A DNA stretch of 64,000 nucleotides from Candidatus Rokuibacteriota bacterium (GTDB lineage Bacteria > Methylomirabilota > Methylomirabilia > Rokubacteriales > CSP1-6). The DNA is taken from the NCBI GenBank assembly GCA_003221695.1, contig QHSX01000039.1:29637-93636 (forward strand), written 5' to 3'. Below, in pieces: positions 47,350 to 56,188 of the stretch. Every line of letters begins with the position of its first letter. Within the stretch, counting starts at the first letter, position 1. Position numbers and translations under genes: made by a program. The notes beneath the pieces are model-generated. The model saw nothing but the letters and a program-made list of their open reading frames with translations. It was not told the DNA's origin and ran no database searches.

Positions 47350-49506
47350 TCAGGGGCCGGCAGCGACGCGGAGGGCGTCCGGTGTGATCTCGACCCGACC
47401 GACCTCGAGCCGGACGGGCAACCGGCTCGCCAGCCCCAGCGAGGGATCATACCCGCGAACCACCCAGTCCACGAGTGAGCCGGGAAGCGGGACGCCCCCC
47501 ACGCGGACCCGTTCGAACGCGACGGCGAACGGCCGGTCGCGCGCAGGCACGAGGCGGACGCGCGCAGTCACGTCGAGCCCCGGCCGCGCCGCGGCCAGCA
47601 CGAGCGCGCCCGGCTCGAACGTCACGGACGCGTGCTTGAACCCCTTGAGCTGGCGGAGGAACTCGTTGAAATCGGCGGCGATGATCGTCGCCCGCTCGAT
47701 TCGCACCCGGCCGGCGTCGAGCGGATTGAGCCGGCCGTCCGCGTAGGCGCTGAACGGGTTCACGAGGAGGTCGTCGACGCCGATCTGGAGGTCGCGGACG
47801 CGCGCGAGCGCCGCGTTCCGTCGCGTGAGGTCGCCGACGGTGGCGCGTGCGGCGCGCAGCTCGACGCGCGCGATCCGGCCCCGGAGGATGGCGTCGTCGT
47901 ACGTGAGCCGGATCTCCAGGCCCACGACGTCTCGCGCGACCTCGCCGAGACGGGCGCGGATCGCGCGCTCGACCGCGCGCGCCATCGCGGCCGAGCGGAC
48001 GGGGGGTCCCGCGTCCGCGCGACGCGCCCGGACCGTCGCGGTCGAGCCGTCCGGCAGCGGGAACTCGCCGATCACGGGAAAGACACGGGCGAGATGGGGA
48101 TCGTGGGCGAGCCGCTCGGCGATCCGCCGCGGGCGCTCGGCCGTCCACGACGGTCCCTGGTCGCCCGACTTCAAGATCATGTACTCGATGCCGACGGGCT
48201 CCCCCTCCCACGCGCGCCCGACCTTGAGCCGGAGCCCGTCGCGGAGCGCGTAGTAGCGGAAGTTGCTCGCCGAGAAGAGGTTGTCGTTCGGCACGACGCT
48301 GACGGTGGCGGGCAGACCGCGACTGTCGCGGGCGAGAAGGGCGAGGATCTCGCGCTGGCGCCAGTCCGCACGCACCGGGGGCGTCTCCACCACGAAGGGC
48401 ACGTCGAGCACTGGAACCGAGACATGCGGGACGCCGAACGCCGTCGCGCTCACCTGGACCAGCCCGGCGACAACCAGCAGCACGCGCACGCCGTCCCGCA
48501 CACGCGTCGGAAGCGCGCCGAAGCCGACGCCCGCGAGGACGGCGGCGACCGGCAGGAGGGGAAGGGTGTAGCGCAGATTCTTGTTTTGGAGAAGCTCGAA
48601 GAGCACGAACGCGGGCAGGACCGACGCGACCAGGAGCCAGTGGCGCCGTCGGGCGGCCACGCCGAGCCCGAGGATGAAGAGGAGGACGCCGACGAGCCCG
48701 AACTGGGTCGGGAACCAGCGCGGATAGAGCGTGAGCGCCGCTCCAGTGAGCGGCTCGGGGTGGCCCGACTCCGCCGCCTGTCGGAACGAGCGGCTCGCGA
48801 TCTCGGGTACCAGGCCGAGAAGCCGCGGGCCGTACCAGGGCAGGCCGAGGGCGCCACCGATCAGCGCGGCCAGCGCGAGGTTCGCGAGCGCGCGGCGCGA
48901 TCGGATCCGTGCCGCGACCAACACGAGCGGCGCCAGCACGTAGGCGACGAACGGGGGCTTGGTCAGCAGGCCGAGCCCCAGGACCAGCCCGGCCGCGACG
49001 GACCAGCCGCGGTGCTCGAAGGTCTCGGTCCGGAGCAGCACGACGAGGAGCAGCGCGACCATCGCCGCGAGCGGGAGGTCGAGCTGAAAGCGCAGGGACG
49101 AGAAGACGACGAAGGGGGCGGTGGTGAATACCAGCGCCGCCACGACGCCTTCCGCCGCCCCGACGAAGCGGCGCGCCAGCAGGTAGACCGCGCCCACGCC
49201 CAGTCCGAGGAAGGCCAGGATGACGGACTGAGCCGCGGCGACGTCGGACGGTGCGAGCCGGTACGCGAGCCCGGCCGCGCAGAGGACGAGCGGCGGATAG
49301 AACGACGAGCGCTCGAGGATCGCGCGGCGGTCGCCGCGCGCGAGGTCGTCGGCGCAGACCACCGCACGCTCGAGGTGGTTCGCGTGGTCCCACTCGGGCG
49401 GCCGCCGGTCGAGCGCGAGCCAAACGGTGAGAACCGCGACCACCAGCGCGAAGATCACGCAGACCAGCGCTGTCTCGCGCCCGCGCGCCCACGCGGCGAG
49501 TGTCAT
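47350..49506 (-). CDS. GT-C glycosyltransferase fused to a DUF2993/LmeA-like domain
   Basis: The 718-residue product has an N-terminal polyprenol-phosphate-sugar-dependent (PMT/ArnT, GT39/GT83-like) membrane enzyme at about 1-480. It shows an early acidic loop with D40 (DRRPPEWDHANHLER), about ten to twelve hydrophobic helices and a periplasmic region. The C-terminal part (about 505-718) alternates short hydrophobic strands in the pattern of DUF2993 (VGLEIRLTYDDAILRGRIA, VRIERATIIAADFNEFLRQL, VRVGGVPLPGSLVDWVV). That is the family of mycobacterial LmeA. It probably adds a sugar to an envelope lipid or polymer; the sugar and acceptor are unknown. The ATG at 49506 overlaps the methyltransferase stop (ATGA). 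Domain limits are approximate. Confidence 0.75.
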   Translation of the reverse strand: MTLAAWARGRETALVCVIFALVVAVLTVWLALDRRPPEWDHANHLERAVVCADDLARGDRRAILERSSFYPPLVLCAAGLAYRLAPSDVAAAQSVILAFLGLGVGAVYLLARRFVGAAEGVVAALVFTTAPFVVFSSLRFQLDLPLAAMVALLLVVLLRTETFEHRGWSVAAGLVLGLGLLTKPPFVAYVLAPLVLVAARIRSRRALANLALAALIGGALGLPWYGPRLLGLVPEIASRSFRQAAESGHPEPLTGAALTLYPRWFPTQFGLVGVLLFILGLGVAARRRHWLLVASVLPAFVLFELLQNKNLRYTLPLLPVAAVLAGVGFGALPTRVRDGVRVLLVVAGLVQVSATAFGVPHVSVPVLDVPFVVETPPVRADWRQREILALLARDSRGLPATVSVVPNDNLFSASNFRYYALRDGLRLKVGRAWEGEPVGIEYMILKSGDQGPSWTAERPRRIAERLAHDPHLARVFPVIGEFPLPDGSTATVRARRADAGPPVRSAAMARAVERAIRARLGEVARDVVGLEIRLTYDDAILRGRIARVELRAARATVGDLTRRNAALARVRDLQIGVDDLLVNPFSAYADGRLNPLDAGRVRIERATIIAADFNEFLRQLKGFKHASVTFEPGALVLAAARPGLDVTARVRLVPARDRPFAVAFERVRVGGVPLPGSLVDWVVRGYDPSLGLASRLPVRLEVGRVEITPDALRVAAGP

Positions 49507-50231
49507 CGGCGCGCGACGACGAGCAGGGAGGCGCCGAACGGGAGGGTCACACGCGGGACGAGGTGACGCTCGAGCGCGAACACCCGCTCGAGCCACCGGT
49601 TGACGACGGGCGAGGGCCGGCGGAGGTCGTGGCGTTGGTCGCCTCGGAGCCGCTTCCAACCGCGCGTCAGCGCGACGGCAGGAAAGAGGAGCGTGTTGAA
49701 GTAGCTCGCGTGGACGACGCTGAGTCCGGCGCGCCTGACCACGCGGGCGAGCTCACGCCCGGTGTAGCGACGTCGGTGGCCGAGCGCGACGTCGTGACCG
49801 CTCCAGAGCCAGCGATAGGCCGGCACCGTGATCACGAGCAGGCCGCCCGGGCGCACGGCGCGGCACGCCGTCACGAGCGCCGCCACGTCGTCGTCCAGGT
49901 GCTCAAGGACGTCGAGGAGGAGCACGGCGTCGGCCCAGCCCGGCTCCACGACCAGGTCCTCGGGGAGTCGGCCCGGCCGCACATCGAGGCCGGCGGCGCG
50001 CGCTGCCGCCGCGAGCTCCGGGTGCGCCTCCATGCCCACCGCCACGCCGAACTCGGCGAGCGAGGCGAGGACGTTCCCCGTGCCGCATCCGAGCTCGAGG
50101 AGCTGCAACCGCCCGGGTGGGAGCACGCGCCTGAGCGTCGCGAGGAGCACCGCCAGACGCCCGCGGAACCACCAGTGGCGCCGGTCCTCCTCGACGTGGG
50201 TCGCGACGTACGCGGGATCCATTCCCCTCAC
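49503..50231 (-). CDS. class I SAM-dependent methyltransferase
   Basis: The 242-residue product has the SAM-binding motif LLELGCGTGNVLASLAEFG, an acidic loop and ADAVLLLDVLEHLDDDVAAL with PGGLLVITVPAY. The N-terminus HWWFRGRLAVLLATL and the aromatic WLWSGHDVALGHRRRYT are typical of methyltransferases of polysaccharide or glycolipid clusters. The start is GTG 50231 or ATG 50222; neither has a clear ribosome site. It overlaps the GT-C gene and follows an aminotransferase. The substrate is unknown. Confidence 0.83.
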   Translation of the reverse strand: MRGMDPAYVATHVEEDRRHWWFRGRLAVLLATLRRVLPPGRLQLLELGCGTGNVLASLAEFGVAVGMEAHPELAAAARAAGLDVRPGRLPEDLVVEPGWADAVLLLDVLEHLDDDVAALVTACRAVRPGGLLVITVPAYRWLWSGHDVALGHRRRYTGRELARVVRRAGLSVVHASYFNTLLFPAVALTRGWKRLRGDQRHDLRRPSPVVNRWLERVFALERHLVPRVTLPFGASLLVVARR

Positions 50232-50252
50232 GCGTCGAGCGGCGGGCGGCCC

Positions 50253-51410
50253 TCACCGGTTCGCGGCGAGGAATCGCCCGAGGCGGGCGAGGCCCTCGCG
50301 GATGCGCTCCAGCGACGCGGCATACGAGAAGCGGAGGTATCCCTCGGCGTTGGCGCCGAAGGCCGCGCCGGGCGTCACCGCGACGTGTGCCGCCTCGAGG
50401 ATCTCGCGTGCGAGGCGCACCGAGTCCGCGCCGAGGTGGCGCGCGTTGGCGAGGACGTAGAACGCGCCCGTGGGCTCACAGGCCACGCCGAACCCGAGCG
50501 CCCGGACGCCCGCGAGCATCGCGCGGCGGCGCTCGTCGAAAAGGGCGCGGAAGCGGCGGCGCTCCTCCCCCGCCTCGCGCAGCGCGGCGACGCCCGCCCA
50601 CTGCACGAACTCGTTCGTCGAGATGAAGAAGTTGCCGTGGAGCGTCTGGAGCGCGCGGATCCGGTCCCGCGGCGCGATCACGTAGCCGAGGCGATAGCCG
50701 GTCATCGCGTACGCCTTCGAGAAGCCGTTCAGGACGAACGCACGGTCCGTGAACTCGAGGATCGTCCGGTCGCGCCCCTCGTAGGAGAGCCCGTGGTAGA
50801 TCTCGTCGGAGACGACGAACGGCCCCCGCTCGCGCGCGAGCACCGCGATCGCCGCCATGCGCTCCGCGGACAGCACGGTGCCTGTCGGATTGGCCGGCGA
50901 GTTGATGACGATCGCCCGCGTGCGTGGGCCCAGGCGTTCCCGGATCGCCTCGGGGCGGTACTGGAAGCCGTCCTCTTCGGTCACGCCGACGTAGACGGGC
51001 ATTCCCTCGGCGTAGCGGATGAAGTTCGGGTAGCAGGCGTAGTAGGGATCGCTCAGCACGACCTCGTCGCCCGGGTCGAGGAGGTGGCCGAAGAGGAGGA
51101 GCATCGCCGGCGAGGTCCCCGCGGTGACGAGAATCTGGTCCGGCGACACGTTGACGCCGTACGTCGCCAAGTAGTGCTCGGCGATCGCCTCGCGCAGCGG
51201 AAGGATGCCGAGGCTGTGCGTGTAGCGCGTGCGGCCGTCCTTGACCGCCTTCGCGACCGCCTCGCGGATCACCACCGGCGCCTCGACGTCCGGCTCGCCG
51301 AATTCGAGATGGACGACGTCGACGCCCGCGCGCTCGAGCGCCTGCGCGCGCTCCCCCATCTCCACCGCGAGGAACGGCTCGATCTCCCGGATCCGCCGCG
51401 CGAAGCTTAC
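50253..51410 (-). CDS. class I/II pyridoxal phosphate aminotransferase
   Basis: The 385-residue product is an aspartate/alanine aminotransferase-like enzyme with VVHLEFGEPDVEAPVVIREA, the INSPANPTGTVLSAERMAAI substrate loop and the PLP lysine in FVLNGFSKAYAMTGYRLGYV. No canonical start fits the conserved N-terminus (SFARRIREIEPFLAVEMGER). The codon before it is GTA (51410-51408), which has a perfect GGGGAGG five bases upstream and overlaps the glycosyltransferase stop as GTAA. Elsewhere here such junctions are GTGA. Later GTG (51365) or ATG (51359) starts would remove about 15 conserved residues. Substrate is not predictable. Confidence 0.87.
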   Translation of the reverse strand, partial: VSFARRIREIEPFLAVEMGERAQALERAGVDVVHLEFGEPDVEAPVVIREAVAKAVKDGRTRYTHSLGILPLREAIAEHYLATYGVNVSPDQILVTAGTSPAMLLLFGHLLDPGDEVVLSDPYYACYPNFIRYAEGMPVYVGVTEEDGFQYRPEAIRERLGPRTRAIVINSPANPTGTVLSAERMAAIAVLARERGPFVVSDEIYHGLSYEGRDRTILEFTDRAFVLNGFSKAYAMTGYRLGYVIAPRDRIRALQTLHGNFFISTNEFVQWAGVAALREAGEERRRFRALFDERRRAMLAGVRALGFGVACEPTGAFYVLANARHLGADSVRLAREILEAAHVAVTPGAAFGANAEGYLRFSYAASLERIREGLARLGRFLAANR

Positions 51411-52129
51411 GGTCGCCTCCCCGCGCGGAGTCTCGCCGTGACGATCTGCCAGAACATTCCGGGGCCGTGGCGCAGCACCCCGACCTTGCTCCCCGGCTGG
51501 TCGGCCCAGTTCACCGGGACCTCGACGACGCGATACCCGGCGGCCTGCGCCGTCAGGAGCAGCTCGACGTCGAAGCCGAAGCCCCGCGTCCGCAGGCCGG
51601 CGAACAGGCGCTGCGCGGCGTCGGCGGTGAAGACCTTGAAGCCGCACTGCGAGTCGGCCACCGATCGGAGGCCGAGCCGGCCGACGAGCCAGTTGAAGAC
51701 CCGGCCGGCGGCGACCCGATGCGGGAGCGCGGCGACCGACACGGACGGGTCGACGAGGACGCGCGAGCCGATCACGACGTCCGCACCGGCCAGGAGCGCG
51801 GGCTCGAGCCGCTTGACCTCGGCGATCGGCGTGGCACCGTCCGCGTCGGTGAACAACCGGTAGGCGCCCTGCGCGGCGAGCATGCCCGCCCGCACCGCCG
51901 CGCCCTTCCCCGCGTTCGCCCGAAGCCGCAGGAGCCGCAGTGACGCGAACTCACGGACGCGCGCCTCGACGCGCGCGGACGTGTCGTCGGTCGAACCGTC
52001 GTCCACCACGATGACCTCGTACGGCTCACCGCGGCCCTCGAAGAACGCGACGACGTCGTCGAGATAGGACGGCAGGCGCCGCGCCTCGTTGAACGCCGGG
52101 ATGACGACCGACCAGCGCGTCGCCGTCAC
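51407..52129 (-). CDS. GT2 family glycosyltransferase (dolichyl-phosphate glucosyltransferase-like)
   Basis: The 240-residue product has WSVVIPAFNEARRLPSYLDD, EVIVVDDGSTDDTSARVEAR, GKGAAVRAGMLAAQGAYRLF and TDADGATPIAEVKRL (DxD metal site). VADSQCGFKVFTADAAQRLF resembles dolichyl- or polyprenyl-phosphate glucosyltransferases (ALG5-like). It would make a polyprenol-phosphate sugar donor, just what the downstream GT-C enzyme needs. GTG 52129 overlaps the malic enzyme stop (GTGA). Confidence 0.88.
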   Translation of the reverse strand: MTATRWSVVIPAFNEARRLPSYLDDVVAFFEGRGEPYEVIVVDDGSTDDTSARVEARVREFASLRLLRLRANAGKGAAVRAGMLAAQGAYRLFTDADGATPIAEVKRLEPALLAGADVVIGSRVLVDPSVSVAALPHRVAAGRVFNWLVGRLGLRSVADSQCGFKVFTADAAQRLFAGLRTRGFGFDVELLLTAQAAGYRVVEVPVNWADQPGSKVGVLRHGPGMFWQIVTARLRAGRRP

Positions 52130-53559
52130 CGGATGGCTGAGCGGTCCACGGTCCGCCGACGCCGGGCCGACGCGGTCTCGTGGGCGGCGCGGACCACACC
52201 CTCGGCGACGGCCGGCGCGACGTTTTTGTTGAAGACGCTCGGGATGATGTACTCCTCGCTGAGCTCGCTGCGGCTGACGCACGCCGAGAGGGCCCGCGCC
52301 GCCGCGACCTTCATCTCGTCGTTGACCGCGTGCGCGCGCGAGTCGAGCAAGCCGCGGAAGAAGCCCGGGAAGCACAGCACGTTGTTGATCTGGTTCGGAT
52401 AGTCGGAGCGCCCCGTCGCCATGACGCGAACGTGCCGTTCGGCTTCTTCCGGCCGGATCTCGGGTTCGGGGTTCGCCATGGCGAAGACGATCGGATCCCG
52501 TGCCATACGCTTGATGTCCTTGACCGTCAGGATCCCCGGCACCGACAGGCCGATGAACACGGCGGCGCCCTTCAGCGCGTCGCCGAGCGTGCCCTTGACC
52601 TGGCGGGGGTTTGTGGCGGCGGCGACCCAGCGCTTCATGAAGTCCATGCCCTGCTCGCGCCCGCGGTAGATCGTGCCGTGCTCGTCCACGCCGATGATGT
52701 CGCGTACGCCGCTCGACTGGAGGATCTTGATCGTGGCCGTGCCCGCCGCGCCCACGCCGGTCACGACGACGCGGATCCGCCGGAGGTCCCGTTTCACGAT
52801 CCGGAGCGCGTTGAGCAGCGCCGCGAGCACGACGACGGCGGTCCCGTGCTGGTCGTCGTGGAAGACGGGGATGTCGAGCTCCTTGCGAAGGCGCTCCTCG
52901 ACCTCGAAGCAGCGGGGCGCGGCAATGTCCTCGAGGTTGATGCCCCCGAAGGCCGGCGCGACGAGCTTGACGGTCTCGACGATCTTGTCGACCTCCTTCG
53001 TCGCCAGGCAGATCGGGAAGGCGTCCACGCCCCCGAACTCTTTGAACAGCATCGCCTTGCCTTCCATCACCGGCAGCGCCGCCTCGGGCCCGATGTCGCC
53101 GAGGCCGAGCACCGCCGTGCCGTCGGTGACGACGGCGACCGTGTTCTGCTTGATCGTCAGCGAGAACGCCCGCTGCCGGTCGTCGCGGATCGCCAGGCAG
53201 ACGCGCGCGACCCCGGGCGTGTACGCCATCGAGAGGTCGTCACGGGTGCGGATCGGGATTTTGTTACGCACCTCGATCTTCCCGCCGAGGTGCATCAGGA
53301 AGGTCCGGTCGGAGACGTGCCCGATGCGGACGCCCGCGACGTGGCGGAGCCGGCTCACGATCTGCTGGGCGTGGATGCTGTCGCGCGCTTTGACGGTCAT
53401 GTCGCGCAGGGTTCGCTCACGCGTAGTCTCGACGAGGTCGACGGCACCGATGTCCCCGCCCGCGTCGCCGATGGCGGACGCGACGCGTCCGAGCATGCCC
53501 GGCCGGTTGGCGATCTGCAGGCGGATCGTAAAGCTGTAGGAGGCGCTCGGCGTCTTCAT
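52126..53559 (-). CDS. ACT domain-containing malic enzyme
   Basis: The enzyme decarboxylates malate to pyruvate and makes NAD(P)H. The 477-residue product has an N-terminal ACT domain (about 1-85: FTIRLQIANRPGMLGRVASA), then the malic domain (AYTPGVARVCLAI, TDGTAVLGLGDIGPEAALPV, EGKAMLFKEFGGVDAFPICL, DDQHGTAVVVLAALLNAL). The NAD(P) domain has RVVVTGVGAAGTATIKIL. ACT-fused malic enzymes suggest amino-acid feedback. The ATG at 53559 lies seven bases from a predicted -10 box. Confidence 0.93.
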   Translation of the reverse strand: MKTPSASYSFTIRLQIANRPGMLGRVASAIGDAGGDIGAVDLVETTRERTLRDMTVKARDSIHAQQIVSRLRHVAGVRIGHVSDRTFLMHLGGKIEVRNKIPIRTRDDLSMAYTPGVARVCLAIRDDRQRAFSLTIKQNTVAVVTDGTAVLGLGDIGPEAALPVMEGKAMLFKEFGGVDAFPICLATKEVDKIVETVKLVAPAFGGINLEDIAAPRCFEVEERLRKELDIPVFHDDQHGTAVVVLAALLNALRIVKRDLRRIRVVVTGVGAAGTATIKILQSSGVRDIIGVDEHGTIYRGREQGMDFMKRWVAAATNPRQVKGTLGDALKGAAVFIGLSVPGILTVKDIKRMARDPIVFAMANPEPEIRPEEAERHVRVMATGRSDYPNQINNVLCFPGFFRGLLDSRAHAVNDEMKVAAARALSACVSRSELSEEYIIPSVFNKNVAPAVAEGVVRAAHETASARRRRTVDRSAIR

Positions 53560-53875
53560 TCCCCCGCTTCTACCCTCTCGGCGTGACGGCTGTCAAACCG
53601 GCGGCGGCGCCGCGCGCGGCCCGGGCGCCGGGGGTGGAGGCCGATTCGGGCGGAGCGGAGATTCCCCTCTCCTGACTCATCGATGCAAGCCTATCAGGGC
53701 CCAGTTACCGCCGACCGTGAATAGGTGGGGCCGACCACCCGGTCAGACACACGTCGGGACGTCGCCTCCGTCTGAGGGAAATACCCCAGGAATTTTGAGG
53801 GTTCTGCCGGAAACGCCGCCCGCTATTTTTGCGTCATAACTATTGAATGAGTCCAGATAGAGAGGTGGTGACAGG
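53560..53875. other. 316-bp divergent intergenic region between malic enzyme and rpoD
   Basis: No gene is seen in this stretch. It holds the malic enzyme promoter (53567-53596) and a hairpin at 53713-53744 (GACCG/CGGTC plus GGTGG/CCACC). An AT-richer patch (53790-53850) precedes the rpoD ribosome site. rpoD promoter elements are not clear: TTCTGC-N16-TATTTT and a GGAAAC/CGTC pair are weak candidates only. Confidence 0.6.
53567..53596 (-). promoter_or_regulatory. possible promoter of the ACT-malic enzyme gene
   Basis: TTGACA (53596-53591), 18-base spacer, TAGAAG (53572-53567). The -10 ends eight positions from the ATG, implying an mRNA with almost no leader. A GGGGGA directly before the ATG would then not be transcribed. 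Confidence 0.4.
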
Positions 53876-55363
53876 ATGACATTTCGGGAAGGCACTCGAG
53901 AAATCGACGCCGGAACGACGGCTCCGGGTGGGCTCGCCAGCCCCGAAGAGCCTGAGGCGCGGGCGGCGCTCGAAGAAGAGGCCGAGGAGACCCCTCGACC
54001 CGCGCCCCTCGAGGCCGGCGCGGCCCCGCGGGGTGAGGATCCGGTCCGCCTTTACCTCAAGGAGATCGGCAAGGTTCCCTTGCTGACCGCCGCTCAAGAG
54101 GTGCAGATCGGTCGTCGCATCGAGGTTGGCCAGATCGCGCTGCGCCGCACCTTGGCCGGCATCCCGATGGCGGTCGAGACGCTCCTCGAGGTGGGCGACA
54201 GGCTTCGCCGCGGCGACATTCCGGCCGACGACGTCATCGTCCTGGCAGAGGGCGGCGAACTGGACGCGAAGGAGCTGCGGCCGGTGCTGCTGGCCTTCGG
54301 GCGAGTCCGGAGGCTCCAGCGGAAGATCGCGGGGCGCCAGGATTCCCTCGGCGACAAGCGCCGGTCGACGGCGAGCCGCACCAGCCGGGCCAAGACCATC
54401 GCAGCAGCCCGCGAGGCGATCCAGAAGGTCGTGGCCGACATGCCGCTCAAGCCGGCGCTGGTCGACGACATCGTCGCCCAGGTCCGTGCGCGCTGGGAGC
54501 GCATCAACCAGCTCGGCGAGGAGGCGCGGCGGAACCAGCCGGCGGCCGGCCGCGAGCTCCGGGGGCTCGAAAAGGGCGTGGGTCTCCCGCGCAGGCAGCT
54601 CGCCCAGTTGCTCGAACAGATCGAGCGGAGCGACCGGACCGTGCGCCAGGCCAAGCGCGAGCTGATGGAGGCCAATCTCCGATTGGTCGTCTCGGTCGCC
54701 AAGCGCTACCTGGGCAGCGACCTGTCACTGCTCGACCTCGTCCAGGAGGGCAACATCGGGCTCATGAAGGCCGTCGACCGGTTCCAGTACCGTCGCGGCT
54801 TCAAGTTCTCGACGTACGCGACGTGGTGGATCCGCCAGGCCATTACGCGGGCGATCGCCGATCACTCGCGCACGATCCGGATCCCCGTCCACATGGTCGA
54901 GACGCTCAATCGGATCTCGCGGGTGAACCGCGGCCTCGTCAACGAGATGGGGCGCGAACCCACGCCGGAAGAGGTCGCTCAGCGAACGGGTGTGCCGGCG
55001 AAGAAGGTGCGGCTCATTCTCGAGTCGTCACGTAAGCCTTTGTCGCTCGAGACGCCAATCGGTGAGGACTCCGAGCTCGGCGACTTCCTCGAAGACAAGT
55101 CGACCGGCTCGCCCAACGAGTCACTCCTCAACCAGGACCTGACGACGCAGGTCGAGCGAGCGCTCTCGACGCTCTCGCCCAAGGAGAAGGAGATCCTGCG
55201 CCTCCGGTTCGGCATCGGCGAGGAGGGGGAGCATACCCTCGAAGAGGTCGGCCGGCGCTTTGCGGTCACACGCGAGCGCATCCGGCAGATCGAGGCCAAG
55301 GCCCTCAGAAAGTTGCGCCACCCGCTGCGCGGCCGCAACCTCCGCGCCTTCGTCGAGAACTAG
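53876..55363 (+). CDS. rpoD: RNA polymerase primary sigma factor RpoD/SigA
   Basis: This 495-residue sigma70 lacks region 1.1 and starts with an acidic, proline-rich segment. Region 1.2 ([20 protein letters not shown]) is at about 55-88. A non-conserved helical segment follows, then region 2 from about 265 ([40 protein letters not shown]). Region 3 and region 4 follow, the latter with the HTH at about 455-481 ([20 protein letters not shown]). It is the only central-dogma gene on the plus strand. It stands alone between divergent and convergent neighbours. Confidence 0.96.
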   Translation: MTFREGTREIDAGTTAPGGLASPEEPEARAALEEEAEETPRPAPLEAGAAPRGEDPVRLYLKEIGKVPLLTAAQEVQIGRRIEVGQIALRRTLAGIPMAVETLLEVGDRLRRGDIPADDVIVLAEGGELDAKELRPVLLAFGRVRRLQRKIAGRQDSLGDKRRSTASRTSRAKTIAAAREAIQKVVADMPLKPALVDDIVAQVRARWERINQLGEEARRNQPAAGRELRGLEKGVGLPRRQLAQLLEQIERSDRTVRQAKRELMEANLRLVVSVAKRYLGSDLSLLDLVQEGNIGLMKAVDRFQYRRGFKFSTYATWWIRQAITRAIADHSRTIRIPVHMVETLNRISRVNRGLVNEMGREPTPEEVAQRTGVPAKKVRLILESSRKPLSLETPIGEDSELGDFLEDKSTGSPNESLLNQDLTTQVERALSTLSPKEKEILRLRFGIGEEGEHTLEEVGRRFAVTRERIRQIEAKALRKLRHPLRGRNLRAFVEN

Positions 55364-55377
55364 CCGCGGGGTCGGGG

Positions 55378-55395
55378 AGGGGTCGCCAGACCCCT
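55378..55395 (+). terminator. hairpin after rpoD
   Basis: AGGGGTC and GACCCCT form a perfect 7-bp stem with loop GCCA, 15 bases after the rpoD stop. It lies between rpoD and the convergent DinB-like gene. There is no U-run, so it may be a bidirectional, factor-assisted terminator. Confidence 0.45.
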
Positions 55396-55438
55396 GCTCG
55401 ACACGCGGTCCGACTCCGCGCCTCGTCCCCGCCCCCGG

Positions 55439-55945
55439 TCACGCGCCTGTCTTCATGAGCAGATAGGTGTTGAGGCCGGTGTCGGGCGGCGAGCCGCTCA
55501 GCATCGTGATCATCGTCGCGATCTCGCTCCGATGGTGGGTCGCGTGGTTCGGCACGTGCTGGAGCAAGGGCCAGAGCGTCAGTCGGAAGGACCTCGTACC
55601 CTCCGTGTTCTTGTACTCGATCACCCGGTCGAGGTCGGCCGCCCCGAGCGCCTCGACAAAGGCCTGCTGCTCCCGCTCGAGGTCGTCCCACGGCGCCAGG
55701 ATCGAGGCGAGCGTCGGGAATTCGGCGCCGGGGAGCCTCGTCGGCGACACCCCCTTCCAGCGTGAGAGCCAGACCCAGTCCGCTCCGTAGAGGTGTCCGA
55801 ACATCCGCTTGATGGTCGGGAAGCTGAACTGCTTGCCCACCTCGTGTGACGCGAGGTCCTCGCCGAGCGCCGTCGCGACGTCGAACAGCCGCCGGTTCGC
55901 CCAGCGGTGATAGTCGTAGAGTCCCCGGATCGTCCCGACGCCCAT
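55439..55945 (-). CDS. DinB/YfiT-like putative metal-dependent hydrolase
   Basis: The 168-residue product has the four-helix DinB fold pattern: IRGLYDYHRWANRRLFDVAT, IKRMFGHLYGADWVWLSRWK and LLQHVPNHATHHRSEIATMI. The histidine of FGHLYGA and the two of HATHHR would form the metal triad. The family includes thiol transferases and DNA-damage-inducible proteins; the reaction is unknown. ATG 55945 follows AAGGGGG by four bases. It is ten bases downstream of the biotin carrier gene. Confidence 0.8.
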   Translation of the reverse strand: MGVGTIRGLYDYHRWANRRLFDVATALGEDLASHEVGKQFSFPTIKRMFGHLYGADWVWLSRWKGVSPTRLPGAEFPTLASILAPWDDLEREQQAFVEALGAADLDRVIEYKNTEGTRSFRLTLWPLLQHVPNHATHHRSEIATMITMLSGSPPDTGLNTYLLMKTGA

Positions 55946-55954
55946 CACGCCCCC

Positions 55955-56170
55955 TTACTCCAGCACGGCGACGACGTCGCCCTCCTGGACGGTCTGACCC
56001 TCCTGGACACGGATCTCCTTGACCACGCCCGCCCGTGGCGCCTCTACGGGGATCTCCATCTTCATGGACTCGAGCACAATCACCGCGTCGCCGGCGGCGA
56101 CGCGCTCACCCGGCCTCGCAGCGATCTGGAACACGACCCCCGTGATGTGTGCCTTGATCTCCTCAGCCAT
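55955..56170 (-). CDS. biotin/lipoyl carrier protein
   Basis: The 71-residue product is a single biotinyl domain with the attachment lysine in VLESMKMEIPVEAPRAGVV. It has the usual C-terminal repeat VQEGDVVAVLE. Small carriers of this sort accompany acyl-CoA or acetyl-CoA carboxylases. Upstream lies only a truncated biotin carboxylase, so this carrier is now orphaned in the window and must serve a carboxylase encoded elsewhere, if it is functional. Confidence 0.9.
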   Translation of the reverse strand: MAEEIKAHITGVVFQIAARPGERVAAGDAVIVLESMKMEIPVEAPRAGVVKEIRVQEGQTVQEGDVVAVLE

Positions 56171-56188
56171 CGAACGCTCCTTGGTCGA

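Noticed and set aside
53798..53836. ECF-type promoter (GGAAAC with CGTC) for rpoD
   Set aside because: The match is short, the spacing convention is uncertain and no other copy was seen for comparison.
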